Shown here: one piece after another, positions 43,053 to 52,017 of the stretch | How the letters are laid out: every line of letters starts with the position of its first letter | Numbering within the stretch: the stretch's first letter is position 1 | NCBI RefSeq assembly: GCF_900100315.1 | Contig: NZ_FNFF01000005.1 | Span: 372,001 to 436,000 of the forward strand | Source: Streptomyces indicus | GTDB taxonomy: Bacteria > Actinomycetota > Actinomycetes > Streptomycetales > Streptomycetaceae | Direction of reading: 5' to 3' | DNA: 64,000 nt | Position numbers and translations under genes: made by a program | Notes under the pieces: generated by a model | The model's database searches: none | What the model was told of the DNA's origin: nothing | What the model saw: the letters and a program-made list of their open reading frames with translations, nothing else

Positions 43053-43273
43053 CGCCGCTCGCCGGGGCCGTCCCCGACACGACCCTGACTTCCCCTCATT
43101 CTCCCCTGACAACTGTCAGAAATCTTTGACGCGTTCACCGCGCGGCTGCACGGTGGAGTGGATCGGGCCGCCGAGCGGCAACTCGACGGCCCGTGCACGA
43201 CATGAGCAGTCCGCGCGGGCGATGCGACTCGATGCGCGCGGACGTCCCCAGCGTATGGAGAGCAGGTGTCACC

Positions 43274-44029
43274 ATGCCCAGTCCTGCACTGTCCACTGTA
43301 ACCGTCGCCTCGGCCGCCTATGAGGTCACGATCGCGGACACCCCCGACCAGGTGCGCGCGGCGCAGCGGTTGCGGTACGAGGTGTTCGGGGGTGAGCTCG
43401 GGGCGCGGCTGCACTCGCCCGAACCCGGCCTGGACATCGACGAGTTCGACGCGCTCGCCGACCACCTGATCGTGACGGAGACGGGCAGCGGCGAGGTCGT
43501 CGGCACCTACCGGCTGATACCGCCGGGCCGCGGTGAACGGCTTTATGCGGAGAGCGAGTTCGACCTCTCGGGGCTCGCCCCGATCCGGCCGCACCTGGTG
43601 GAGGCGGGCCGCTCCTGCGTGCACCCGGACCACCGCACCGGCGCAGTGATCAACCTCCTGTGGTCGGCGCTCGCCCGCTACGTGCTCCTCTCGGGCCACG
43701 CCTACCTGGCCGGCTGCGCCTCCGTACCGCTGGACGACGGCGGCCGGGCCGCGGCCGGCGCCTGGCTGCTCGGCAACGCCAAGCACGCCGCGCCCGCCGA
43801 CCTGCGGGTCCACCCGCACCGTCCGTGGCAGCCCGGGGGCCCGCTGGCCGGCAGTCCCTCGTACGCGGATCTGCCGCCGCTGCTGCGCGGCTATCTGCGG
43901 CTGGGCGCGTGGATGTGCGGGGCGCCCGCGCACGACCCGGAGTTCGGCGTCGCCGACTTCTATGTGCTGCTGCCGATGGCCAACGTCGGTGAGCGCTACC
44001 GGCGTTACTTCCTCGGCGAGGACCGGTGA
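43274..44029 (+). CDS. olsB: OlsB-like N-acyltransferase (ornithine lipid)
   Basis: A 251-residue member of the GNAT/autoinducer-synthase-like group that includes OlsB, which moves a 3-hydroxyacyl chain from acyl carrier protein to ornithine. RLRYEVFGGELGARL (about residues 37-51), GTYRLIPPG (about 86-94) and GRSCVHPDHR (about 116-125) are the usual segments. It is coupled by a 4-base overlap to an acyltransferase of the OlsA type. Streptomyces makes ornithine lipids, which replace phospholipids under phosphate limitation. The ATG at 43274 is chosen; an earlier frame to 43193 adds an unconserved leader. Confidence 0.82.
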   Translation: MPSPALSTVTVASAAYEVTIADTPDQVRAAQRLRYEVFGGELGARLHSPEPGLDIDEFDALADHLIVTETGSGEVVGTYRLIPPGRGERLYAESEFDLSGLAPIRPHLVEAGRSCVHPDHRTGAVINLLWSALARYVLLSGHAYLAGCASVPLDDGGRAAAGAWLLGNAKHAAPADLRVHPHRPWQPGGPLAGSPSYADLPPLLRGYLRLGAWMCGAPAHDPEFGVADFYVLLPMANVGERYRRYFLGEDR

Positions 44030-44895
44030 GCACCGTGTGGGCGGTGGAGTCGCCGTGCGGCCCGGACTGCGTGCAGCACCGGGCACGCCCCGTGTCCGCG
44101 CGCACCGCGCTGCGGCGCCACGCCGACTTCACCGCGATCGTGGCGGGCACCGCGGCCCACCGCCGCACCCTCACGGACCCGGCCGCGCTGCGGCTGCGGG
44201 CGCGGCACCTCCTGGACGCGCTGGAGGTCCGACAGGAGGGCGGGGAGGGCGAGTTGAGCGCCCCCGGCCCGCACGCCACCGGCACCACCCGCACCACCGG
44301 CACCCTGATCGTCGCCAACCACATCTCGTGGCTGGACGTGATCGCCCTGCTCGCCCGTGAGCCGGTCACGCTGGTCGCCAAGCGCGAGGTCGCCGGCTGG
44401 CCGGTGGTGGGCACGCTGGCGCGCCGGGCCGGCACCTGCTTCATCGACCGGGACGGCTTCCGGCGACTGCACCAGCAGGTGGCCGTGGTCCGCGAGACGC
44501 TGCTCGCGGGCCGCTCGGTGGCAGTGTTCCCGCAGGCGACGACGTGGTGCTCGCAGGACGCGGGCACGTTCCGGCGGGCCATGTTCCAGGCCGCGCTCGA
44601 CGCCCGGGCGCCCGTCAGGCCGGTGACCGTCGGCTACCGGCAGCACGGCGCGCCGAGCACGGTCGCCGCGTTCGTCGGCGACGACGGCTTCCTGCCCTCG
44701 CTGCACCGCGTGGCGCGGGCGGACGGCCTGTCCGTACGGGTGGAGGCGCACGAGGTCCTGTACCCGGACCCGTCATGGGACCGGCGGTCCCTCGCACGGA
44801 CCGCGCAGGACGCGGTACTCGGGATGCGGTCGCGCACGAGCACCACGCTCCCGCATCGCGCTCCCGTGCCCGCCGACCTCACTCTCCATGCTTGA
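44026..44895 (+). CDS. olsA: OlsA-like 1-acyl-glycerol-3-phosphate-type acyltransferase
   Basis: A 289-residue PlsC-type O-acyltransferase with the HX4D motif NHISWLDV (about residues 97-104) and a VFPQATTW segment (about 166-173) in place of the usual FPEGT. The latter is a deviation shared by some OlsA-type enzymes. It would add the second acyl chain to lyso-ornithine lipid made by the partner OlsB-like enzyme. GTG at 44026 overlaps the olsB stop. It in turn overlaps the DedA gene by 8 bases. Confidence 0.82.
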   Translation: MSTVWAVESPCGPDCVQHRARPVSARTALRRHADFTAIVAGTAAHRRTLTDPAALRLRARHLLDALEVRQEGGEGELSAPGPHATGTTRTTGTLIVANHISWLDVIALLAREPVTLVAKREVAGWPVVGTLARRAGTCFIDRDGFRRLHQQVAVVRETLLAGRSVAVFPQATTWCSQDAGTFRRAMFQAALDARAPVRPVTVGYRQHGAPSTVAAFVGDDGFLPSLHRVARADGLSVRVEAHEVLYPDPSWDRRSLARTAQDAVLGMRSRTSTTLPHRAPVPADLTLHA

Positions 44896-45613
44896 CGGCT
44901 ACGTCCAGACCCTGCAGCAGCTGCTCGACTCCCCCTGGCTCTGGCTCGCCCTCTTCCTGACCGCCGCCCTCGACGCCCTGCTCCCCTTCATGCCGAGCGA
45001 GACCACGGTCGTGACGGCCGCGGTCCTCATCGGCCCCGACCCGGGGCGGCTCACGCTGCTCACCCTGCTCGCCGCGGCCGGCGCGTTCGCCGGCGACCTC
45101 GGCGGCCATGCCCTCGGGCGCCGGGCCGGGCCCCGTCTCCTGGCCCGGTTCCTGCGCGGCGAGCGGGGACGCCGGAGGTACGCGTGGGCCGCCGCGGCCT
45201 TGGCTCGGCACGGACCGCTCCTCATCGTCGCCGGGCGCTACGTGCCGGGCGGCCGGGTGGCCGTGGGTCTCACCACCGGCGCCCTGCGCTACCCGCTGCG
45301 CCGGTTCGCGCGATACGACGCCGTGGGCAGCGCGCTCTGGGCGGTGTTCGCGGTCTGCGTCGGCGCTCTCGGCGGTGCGGCCTTCGCGGACCGTCCCCTG
45401 TACGGGCTCGTGCTGTCCTTCGGTCTGGTCACGGTGGTCTCGGTGGCCGTGGAGTGCGTACGGCGCCGGCGCACCCGCAGAGGGGGAAGCGGCCCACCCG
45501 TGCCCGTGCCCGTACAACCGAATGGAGCACATACGGCGGCGGCCGACCCGTGGCACAGCGGGGATCCGCCCGCACACCGTTCGCCCGGAAAGTCCCCTCG
45601 CGTGAGGATGTGA
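44888..45613 (+). CDS. DedA-family membrane protein
   Basis: A 241-residue DedA (VTT/SNARE-associated) membrane protein with about six hydrophobic helices and the family motif ALGRRAGPRLLARFLRG (about residues 76-92) and GRYVPGGRVAVG (about 117-128). DedA proteins act in phospholipid or undecaprenyl-phosphate flipping and membrane homeostasis. It overlaps the OlsA-like gene by 8 bases, so it may help place the new lipid across the membrane. A cytoplasmic tail rich in Arg and Pro ends the protein. Confidence 0.88.
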   Translation: MLDGYVQTLQQLLDSPWLWLALFLTAALDALLPFMPSETTVVTAAVLIGPDPGRLTLLTLLAAAGAFAGDLGGHALGRRAGPRLLARFLRGERGRRRYAWAAAALARHGPLLIVAGRYVPGGRVAVGLTTGALRYPLRRFARYDAVGSALWAVFAVCVGALGGAAFADRPLYGLVLSFGLVTVVSVAVECVRRRRTRRGGSGPPVPVPVQPNGAHTAAADPWHSGDPPAHRSPGKSPRVRM

Positions 45614-45688
45614 GCACGACCGGCCTCACGTCCCGCGGACCGCGGGAGGCGCAGCGCCTCGTCGCCCGCGGACCGCAGGGAGAACGCA

Positions 45689-47668
45689 TTGACCGGCACC
45701 GAGGTGGAACCTCCGCAGGCTCCGGCCGACGCCTCCGGGCGCGGCCGCTTCCGTGCCTGGCTCCTCGAAGGCCTCACCGCCGAGACCGCTCAGCACGCCG
45801 GTCCGCACGGCACCCCCTCATCGGAGCACCGCGGCCACAAGTGGTGGCGGGTCATGTGCCTCACCGGTGTCGACTACTTCTCGACGCTCGGCTACCAGCC
45901 GGGCATCGCGGCGCTGGCCGCGGGTCTGCTCTCGCCGCTCGCCACGATCGTCCTGATCGGACTCACGCTGCTCGGCGCCCTGCCGGTGTACCGCCGGGTG
46001 GCCAAGGAGTCCCCGCACGGCGAGGGTTCGATCCGGATGCTGGAGCGGCTGCTCTCGTGGTGGTCGGGGAAGATCTTCGTCCTGATCCTGCTGGGCTTCG
46101 CCGCCACCGACTTCATCATCACGATCACCCTGTCGGCCGCCGACGCCGCGGCGCACGTGGAGGAGAACCCGTTCGCGCCGCACTGGCTGGACGGGGAGCA
46201 CACCTGGATCACGCTGTTCCTGATCGCGCTGCTCGGCGCCGTGTTCCTCAAGGGGTTCCGCGAGGCCATCGGCGTCGCCGTCGTCCTGGTCGGGGTCTAT
46301 CTGACGCTCAACGTGGTGGTGCTCGCGACCGCCGCCTGGAAGGTGCTCACCGAGCCGGTCCAGATCGACAACTGGTGGGACGCGGCCACCGCCGAGCATT
46401 CCTCGCCCTGGGTGATGGTCGGGGTGGCGGTCCTGGTGTTCCCGAAGCTGGCCCTCGGCATGTCCGGGTTCGAGACCGGTGTCGCGGTGATGCCGCAGGT
46501 CAAGGGCGGTCCGAACGACACGTACGAGAATCCGGCGGGCCGGATCCGGGGCACCCGCAGGCTGCTGACCACCGCGGCCGTCATCATGAGCTGCTTCCTG
46601 CTGCTCTCCAGCCTCGCGACCACGATCCTGATCCCGCAGGAGGAGTTCGAGAAGGGCGGCGAGGCCAACGGGCGGGCGCTGGCCTATCTCGCGCACGATC
46701 ATCTGGGCGAGGTGTTCGGCACGGTCTACGACGTCTCGACCATCGCCATCCTCTGGTTCGCGGGCGCCTCCGCGCTCGCGGGTCTGCTCAACCTCGTGCC
46801 GCGCTATCTGCCGCGCTACGGCATGGCCCCGCAGTGGACGCTCGCCGTCCGGCCGCTGGTGCTCATCTTCATGGCCATCGCCGTGTTCATCACGCTGTGG
46901 TTCAACGCCGACGTCGACGCGCAGAGCGGCGCGTACGCGACCGGTGTCCTGGTCCTGATGCTCTCGGCGGCCTTCGCCTGTACGGCCGCGGCGAAGAAGG
47001 CCGGGCAGCGCAAGGGGATGGTCGGCTTCGGCGTGATCACCGCGGTGCTCGCATACACGCTGGTCGACAACGTGGTGGAGCGGCCCGACGGCATCCGGAT
47101 CGCGGCCCTGTTCATCCTCGCGATCCTCATCACCTCCTTCGCCTCCCGGGTGCACCGCGCGTTCGAACTGCGCACCGCGCGGGTCACGTTCGACGACCGG
47201 GCGCAGCAGCTGATCGACGAGGCGGCGGCCCTCGGCGGGCCGCTGCGGATCATCGCCAACGAGCCGCAGGAGCACAGCACCGTCGAGTACCGCGAGAAGG
47301 AGTACAGCCAGCGCGAGGCCACCTTCATCCCGGGCGGGCGGCCGGTGCTCTTCCTCGAGGTGTTCATCCGCGACTCCTCCGAGTTCACCGCGGACCTGGA
47401 GGTGAAGGGCGACGAGAAGCACGGGGCGCGGCGGCTGCGCGTCGAATCCTCCGTCGTGCCGAACGCGATCGCCGCGGTGCTGCTCGCGCTGCGCGACCGC
47501 ACGGGCGAGGTGCCGCACGCGTACTTCAACTGGACCGAGGGCCACCCGGTCAGCCATCTGCTGCGCTTCCTGGTGTTCGGCGACGGCGAGGTCGCCCCGG
47601 TCACGCGCGAGGTCCTGCGCCGGGCCGAGCCGGACCGCGAGCGCAGACCGCGCGTGCACGTGGGCTGA
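45689..47668 (+). CDS. APC-family permease with cytoplasmic C-terminal domain
   Basis: A 659-residue membrane protein with a TTG start behind CAGGGAG. About 12 helices span residues 50-480 (GVDYFSTLGYQPGIA, LLGFAATDFIITITL, FPKLALGMSGFETG), followed by a soluble domain of about 170 residues that is not part of the transport core. It belongs to the amino acid-polyamine-organocation superfamily. KUP potassium transporters have a similar layout, but the GDxxxSPLYA motif of KUP is absent. Substrate not known. Confidence 0.82.
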   Translation: MTGTEVEPPQAPADASGRGRFRAWLLEGLTAETAQHAGPHGTPSSEHRGHKWWRVMCLTGVDYFSTLGYQPGIAALAAGLLSPLATIVLIGLTLLGALPVYRRVAKESPHGEGSIRMLERLLSWWSGKIFVLILLGFAATDFIITITLSAADAAAHVEENPFAPHWLDGEHTWITLFLIALLGAVFLKGFREAIGVAVVLVGVYLTLNVVVLATAAWKVLTEPVQIDNWWDAATAEHSSPWVMVGVAVLVFPKLALGMSGFETGVAVMPQVKGGPNDTYENPAGRIRGTRRLLTTAAVIMSCFLLLSSLATTILIPQEEFEKGGEANGRALAYLAHDHLGEVFGTVYDVSTIAILWFAGASALAGLLNLVPRYLPRYGMAPQWTLAVRPLVLIFMAIAVFITLWFNADVDAQSGAYATGVLVLMLSAAFACTAAAKKAGQRKGMVGFGVITAVLAYTLVDNVVERPDGIRIAALFILAILITSFASRVHRAFELRTARVTFDDRAQQLIDEAAALGGPLRIIANEPQEHSTVEYREKEYSQREATFIPGGRPVLFLEVFIRDSSEFTADLEVKGDEKHGARRLRVESSVVPNAIAAVLLALRDRTGEVPHAYFNWTEGHPVSHLLRFLVFGDGEVAPVTREVLRRAEPDRERRPRVHVG

Positions 47669-47710
47669 GCGCGTACGTGGCTGAGCGCGTACGTGGCTGA
47701 GCGTGTACGT
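47663..47710. repeat. Triple 16-bp tandem repeat over a stop codon
   Basis: Three copies of GGCTGAGCGCGTACGT in a row (47663-47678, 47679-47694, 47695-47710), the last with one substitution. The first contains the permease stop codon. They lie in the 64-bp gap before the convergent peptidase gene. Confidence 0.85.
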
Positions 47711-47732
47711 GGGGGCGTATACGCCTGCCGCG

Positions 47733-49070
47733 TCAAGCTGTCGGCGGCGCCCAGCCCCGCGTGCCCTCGACGATGCGGGCCGCCGCGCGCGACAGGGGCA
47801 ACAAACCCTCCGTGTCCACCTTGTCGAGCGTGTCCGCGGAGTCGACCAGATACATGGGCGCGCTCAGGAAGTGCACCAGGCGGACGCCTTCGGGGTGGAA
47901 GAAGGCCCCGTCCGTGGGCGGCATCGGCGAGAACACGTCCGGCTTGAGGACATGCGAGCGCCGCAGCCGCTCGGCGGCGATGCTCTCGTGCACCAGCCGC
48001 TCCAGCGGCGCCTCCTGCGTGGTGAACCACCAGCGCACCTCGGGGTCGGCCGTCGGCTTCAGGACGCCGTCCTCGGGGACGCAGCGCAGGGCCGCGTGTT
48101 CCATGTGCATCTGGAGGACCACATTCGGCAGCAGGTCGCGGTGGGTTTCGATGAAGGCGCGGGTGCCGGCCGCGTGTGCCATGTGCCCGGCGGTGAGCAG
48201 GAACAGGAGGTTGTGCGGCCGCCGTTCGCGCGGCACCCGCGACCAGTGGCGCGCGGCGGCGAGCACCAGCGCGATGCCGGTGCCGTCCTCGACGGCGGAG
48301 GCCCAGGGGGCGTCGTGGTGCGAGGCGATGACCACCCAGTGGTCGGAGGCACCGGGCAGGGTGGCGACCACGTTGTGGCTCGTCGCGTCCGTGAGCCGTG
48401 AACTGCTGGTGAGCGTGCCCGTGCACGGACCCTTGTCCATGAGCGCGAGGACGCGGCGGGTGTCGCGCGGCCTCAACCACAGTCCCGGGACGGGCCGTTC
48501 GACGGCGTCGTACGGCACGTAGTAGTCGCGGGTCTCCCACGGGAAGTCCAACGCCCCCACGTACCCTGCCGCCTTCGCTTCGAGCGCCGGCTCGACGACC
48601 TGGTTGAGCCGCGGCCCGAACGGCAGCGTCTGCACGAGCGTGTCGAAGACGCCTTCCGGGTCGTACGAGGAGGTGGCCAGGGAGCGGACGTAGGACTGGG
48701 GCAGTTCGGTGAGCCGCAGTTCGTCCACCGCGAGCGCGCCCGGGTGGGCGGGCGCGTCGGCGAGGCGGACCAGGGGCGCCGTGGTCGCGCGGGTGGGGGC
48801 CGTGAACGGCAGCGGGAAGCCTTCGACCGTCAACTCCCCGCATCCCGCGGCCTGTTGGTCCGCGCTGCGGACGGTGAGCGTCGCCGAGCGCGGCAGCCAG
48901 CGCGGCACGGCCACGGGCTCCCGTGCGACGTCGAGTCCGAACGAGCGCAGCATGCGCGCCGCCCACTGCTCGGTCCAGGTGTCCGCCGGATAGCCGGGGC
49001 GGCGGATGCCCCGGGCCACGACCGTGCGGATCCACTCCACCATCTCGTCGGTGCCCGGCCATCTGTCCAT
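47733..49070 (-). CDS. M28-family peptidase-like protein with altered metal site
   Basis: A 445-residue protein of the M28 zinc-peptidase fold. The first metal pair SHHDAPW (about residues 251-257) and the VEDGTG segment (about 261-266) are intact. The position where M28 enzymes have the catalytic Glu-Glu reads AGHMAHAAGT (about 291-300), and the last His-containing motif reads LVDSADT. By eye two catalytic ligands are changed, so a non-canonical or inactive enzyme is possible. Central inserted domain (PA-like, about 70-215). No signal peptide. It lies alone on the minus strand. Confidence 0.72.
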   Translation of the reverse strand: MDRWPGTDEMVEWIRTVVARGIRRPGYPADTWTEQWAARMLRSFGLDVAREPVAVPRWLPRSATLTVRSADQQAAGCGELTVEGFPLPFTAPTRATTAPLVRLADAPAHPGALAVDELRLTELPQSYVRSLATSSYDPEGVFDTLVQTLPFGPRLNQVVEPALEAKAAGYVGALDFPWETRDYYVPYDAVERPVPGLWLRPRDTRRVLALMDKGPCTGTLTSSSRLTDATSHNVVATLPGASDHWVVIASHHDAPWASAVEDGTGIALVLAAARHWSRVPRERRPHNLLFLLTAGHMAHAAGTRAFIETHRDLLPNVVLQMHMEHAALRCVPEDGVLKPTADPEVRWWFTTQEAPLERLVHESIAAERLRRSHVLKPDVFSPMPPTDGAFFHPEGVRLVHFLSAPMYLVDSADTLDKVDTEGLLPLSRAAARIVEGTRGWAPPTA

Positions 49071-49075
49071 GACCG

Positions 49076-49633
49076 CTAGCCGATCCCGAGGCCCTCGACG
49101 ACCACGGCGCCCGGCAGTTCGGCGAAGGCCTTGCCGGGGACGATGAGCTTGCCGCGCCGGCGTCCGCTGCCGATCAGGACGTACGGGGTGTCCGCGACGG
49201 CCGCGTCGACGAGGAGGGGCCAGTCGCCGGGCAGCCCGATGGGCGTGATCCCGCCGTACTCCATCCCGGTCTCGCCGGTGGCCAGGCCCATCGGGGCGAA
49301 CGAGGCCTTGCGCGCGCCGAGTTGGCGCCGCACCACACCGTTGACGTCGACCTTCGCGCGGGACAGCACCACACAGGCGGCCAACGAGCTCTCCCCGCCG
49401 CGCTTGCCGGTGACGACCACACAGTTCGCGGACTCGTCGAGCAGCGATTGGCCGTAGTGCTCCACGAACACGGCCGTGTCGGCGATCGCCGGGTCGGTGT
49501 CCACGTACAGGAACTGCTCGGCGGGCACGGTGCCGCGCCAGTGGCGTACGGCGTCCGCGACCGGGGCGGTCAGTTCGTCGAGGCAGTCGGGGGCGGGGCG
49601 GGCGTTGTCGAAGTCGCCGATGGGAGCACGCAT
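49076..49633 (-). CDS. YbaK/EbsC-family aminoacyl-tRNA deacylase
   Basis: A 185-residue protein of the YbaK/ProX family, which removes wrongly attached amino acids from tRNA. CVVVTGKRGGESSLAACVVL (about residues 71-90), RAKVDVNGVVRRQLGARKAS (about 93-112) and PIGLPGDWPLLVD (about 132-144) are the family's signature segments. The start ATG at 49633 lies 32 bases from the convergent-oriented XRE gene end. It is a single gene with no clear operon partners. Confidence 0.88.
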   Translation of the reverse strand: MRAPIGDFDNARPAPDCLDELTAPVADAVRHWRGTVPAEQFLYVDTDPAIADTAVFVEHYGQSLLDESANCVVVTGKRGGESSLAACVVLSRAKVDVNGVVRRQLGARKASFAPMGLATGETGMEYGGITPIGLPGDWPLLVDAAVADTPYVLIGSGRRRGKLIVPGKAFAELPGAVVVEGLGIG

Positions 49634-49665
49634 GACCGCAAGCTAACAGTCGCGCGCTGCGGCGG

Positions 49666-50241
49666 TCAGTTTGCTTCCGGGATCTGGACGGCCATGGTCA
49701 TCTCCACCGGTACGTCGCCCTCGTTGCGGTACGCGTGCGCCACATTGGCCTCGAAGGAGACGGAGGAGCGGGCCGGTACGGCGTGTGCGGTGCCGTCGAC
49801 GACGAGGGTCAGCTCGCCCGCGGTGACGTGGATGAGCTCGACGGTGCCGGACGGGTGCGGGTCCGACGCGCTGGCGTCGCCGGGCATCAGGAGCCAGTCC
49901 CAGAGCTCGAACGGGCCGCGCACCTCCGTGCCGACGAGCAGTTTGGTGTGGCTGCCGGCCTCGGTCGACCACATTCGCACGACCTGGTCCTCGGGCACGA
50001 CCCGGACCTGCGGGCCCTGCTCGTAGTCGAGCAGGGTGGTGATGGAGACGCCCAGGGCGTCGGCCAGCTTGACGGTGGTGCCGACGCTCGGGTTCGTGCG
50101 GGCCTGCTCGATCTGGATGATCATGCCGCGGCTGACCCCCGCGCGGGCGGCGAGCGCGTCGAGGGTGTATCCCCGCTCACCCCGCCAGCGCTTGAGATTG
50201 CGCGCGAGCGACTGAGTGAGCTGATCGAGGTCCGACGACAT
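49666..50241 (-). CDS. XRE-family regulator with cupin domain
   Basis: A 191-residue regulator with an N-terminal helix-turn-helix (about residues 8-65, YTLDALAARAGVSRGMIIQ) and a C-terminal cupin sensor (about 95-185). ATG at 50241 follows GAAGGACGGGGA; the in-frame extension to 50274 is not needed. It is divergent from the EamA exporter gene at 50377. A perfect 8-2-8 palindrome lies between them. Regulators of this type commonly control the neighbouring transporter and bind a small ligand in the cupin. Confidence 0.9.
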   Translation of the reverse strand: MSSDLDQLTQSLARNLKRWRGERGYTLDALAARAGVSRGMIIQIEQARTNPSVGTTVKLADALGVSITTLLDYEQGPQVRVVPEDQVVRMWSTEAGSHTKLLVGTEVRGPFELWDWLLMPGDASASDPHPSGTVELIHVTAGELTLVVDGTAHAVPARSSVSFEANVAHAYRNEGDVPVEMTMAVQIPEAN

Positions 50242-50308
50242 TCCCCGTCCTTCATCCGCGGCCACGGCCACCACACCGCGCCCGTGAGTCCAATATTTTG
50301 GCTGACAG

Positions 50309-50326
50309 AGTTCAGTTCACTGAACT
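50309..50326. promoter_or_regulatory. Operator between XRE regulator and EamA exporter
   Basis: AGTTCAGTTCACTGAACT is a perfect inverted repeat (arms of 8, central TC) lying about 68 bases from the XRE start and 51 bases from the exporter start. Its position and symmetry fit a site for the XRE dimer controlling both genes. Confidence 0.65.
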
Positions 50327-50376
50327 ACGGTGTGGTGCACCGAATCGTTCAACACACTGTACTGCGAGGTTACGTC

Positions 50377-51243
50377 ATGACAGCACTGTTCGCCCTGGCC
50401 ACCAGCCTGCTCTGGGGTCTCGCCGACTTCGGCGGCGGACTGCTGACCCGACGCATCCCCGCCCTCACGGTGGTGGTCGCCTCACAGGTGATCGCCGTGG
50501 TGGTCCTCGGCGCGATCGTCGTCGCCACCGGCGGCTGGAGCGAGTGGGGCCCGCAGCTGTGGTTCGCCGTCGCGGCCGGTCTGGTCGGCCCGGTGGCGAT
50601 GCTCTCCTTCTACAAGGCGCTCGCCCTCGGCCCGATGGGCGTGGTCTCGCCGCTCGGTTCGGTGGGGGTCGCGGTGCCGGTGGGGGTCGGGCTCGTGCTG
50701 GGCGAGCGGCCCGGGCTGATGCAGTACGGCGGGATCGCGGTGGCCGTGGTCGGGATCGTCATGGCGGGCGGCCCGCAGTTCCGCGGCGCTCCCGTGCAGC
50801 GGCAGGCGCTGTTCCTCACGCTGGTCGCGGCCTTCGGGTTCGGCACGGTGATGGCGCTGATCGCGGAGGCCTCCAGCACGCTCACCGGCCTGTTCCTCGC
50901 ACTGTTCGTGCAGCGCGTCGCCAATGTCACGGCGGGCGGCCTCGCGCTGTACGTCACGGCCCGGCGGGGCGCCGAGATCCTGCCGGCCGACGGCGGGATG
51001 CGTGCGGTGTGGTCCTCCGTTCCCGCGCTGGCCTTCATCGGGCTCGCGGACGTGGCCGCCAACGGCACGTACTCGATCGCCGCGCAGCACGGTCCGGTCA
51101 CCGTGGCCGCCGTGCTCGCCTCGCTCTACCCGGTGGTGACGGCGCTCGCGGCGCGCGGGGTGCTCAAGGAGCGGCTGCGGGCGGTGCAGGCCGCGGGTGC
51201 GGGGCTCGCGCTGGTCGGCACGGTGCTCCTGGCGGGCGGCTGA
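50377..51243 (+). CDS. EamA/DMT-family transporter
   Basis: A 288-residue membrane protein with ten predicted helices made of two EamA repeats (about residues 1-140 and 150-288). The second repeat ends with VTVAAVLASLYPVVTALAAR (about 240-259), typical of drug/metabolite exporters. The ATG at 50377 gives the family's usual length; a much longer frame upstream runs through the regulator. It is divergent from the XRE-cupin gene, its likely regulator. Possibly an amino-acid or metabolite exporter; substrate unknown. Confidence 0.9.
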   Translation: MTALFALATSLLWGLADFGGGLLTRRIPALTVVVASQVIAVVVLGAIVVATGGWSEWGPQLWFAVAAGLVGPVAMLSFYKALALGPMGVVSPLGSVGVAVPVGVGLVLGERPGLMQYGGIAVAVVGIVMAGGPQFRGAPVQRQALFLTLVAAFGFGTVMALIAEASSTLTGLFLALFVQRVANVTAGGLALYVTARRGAEILPADGGMRAVWSSVPALAFIGLADVAANGTYSIAAQHGPVTVAAVLASLYPVVTALAARGVLKERLRAVQAAGAGLALVGTVLLAGG

Positions 51244-51261
51244 CGGTCGCCGCTCCCCCGG

Positions 51262-52017
51262 TCACCGCACCCCGGCGTCCGGCTCCTCGTCCACCAACTC
51301 CGCGAGCGCGAGCAGCTGTTCGGAGGTCATGCCCGCGGGGATCGGCACGGGCGGCGGGGTCCGCAGCGGCGGCTGCCATCCGGTGGCGGCCTCCCAGCGC
51401 CGTACGACCCGGGCGGGCGCACCGGCCACGACCGCATGGTCGGGCACCTCGCCGCGGACGACCGCGCCCGCGGCCACCACGACATTGCGGCCGAGGCGTG
51501 CGCCGGGCAGGATCACCGCGCCCGTGCCGATCCAGCAGCCGGGGCCGATCTCCACCGGCTCCATGCGCGGCCACTGCTTGCCGACGGGCTCCTCGGGGTC
51601 GTCGTAACTGTGGTTCGTGGACGTGACGTAGACATACGGGCCGAAGTAGCAGTCGGCGCCGATCGTCACCGTGGTGTCGGCGATGACATGGCTGCCGCGG
51701 CCGAGCACCACGCCGTCGCCGATGCGCAGGATCGGATCGGGACCGAGGTCCAGGTCCGGCATCATGCCGGCGGTCAGCGTCACCTGCTCCCCGACGATGC
51801 AGTGGTCGCCGAGTTCGATCCAGGGCTCGCCGAACACCGTGCCCTGCGGGAAGGCCAGCTTGGTCCCGGCGCCGATGCGGCGGAACCTGAGCCTGCCCGG
51901 GCGTTCGGCCGTGACGGCGCCCGAGCGCTGCACCCACTGCCATCCGGCGTGCACGGCGCGCGTGACCAGGCGGCGCCGGGCCGCGGCCAGCGATGAGAAC
52001 GTGTTCCTGTTCGGCAC
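51262..52017 (-). CDS. Left-handed beta-helix acyltransferase (LbetaH)
   Basis: A 251-residue acetyltransferase-like protein with hexapeptide repeats (GVVLGRGSHVIADTTVTIGA around residues 103-122, GPGCWIGTGAVILPGARLG around 157-175) and the conserved NHSYDDPEEP loop (about 134-143) that carries the catalytic His. It is of the kind that acetylates sugars in capsule or wall glycan synthesis. A basic N-terminal segment (about 1-48) precedes the helix and a Pro-rich tail follows. It has no operon partners; the EamA gene on the other strand ends 18 bases away. Confidence 0.85.
   Translation of the reverse strand: MPNRNTFSSLAAARRRLVTRAVHAGWQWVQRSGAVTAERPGRLRFRRIGAGTKLAFPQGTVFGEPWIELGDHCIVGEQVTLTAGMMPDLDLGPDPILRIGDGVVLGRGSHVIADTTVTIGADCYFGPYVYVTSTNHSYDDPEEPVGKQWPRMEPVEIGPGCWIGTGAVILPGARLGRNVVVAAGAVVRGEVPDHAVVAGAPARVVRRWEAATGWQPPLRTPPPVPIPAGMTSEQLLALAELVDEEPDAGVR

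Noticed and set aside
45689..47668. KUP potassium transporter
   Set aside because: The KUP signature motif is missing, although helix count and soluble tail are similar; APC assignment fits better.
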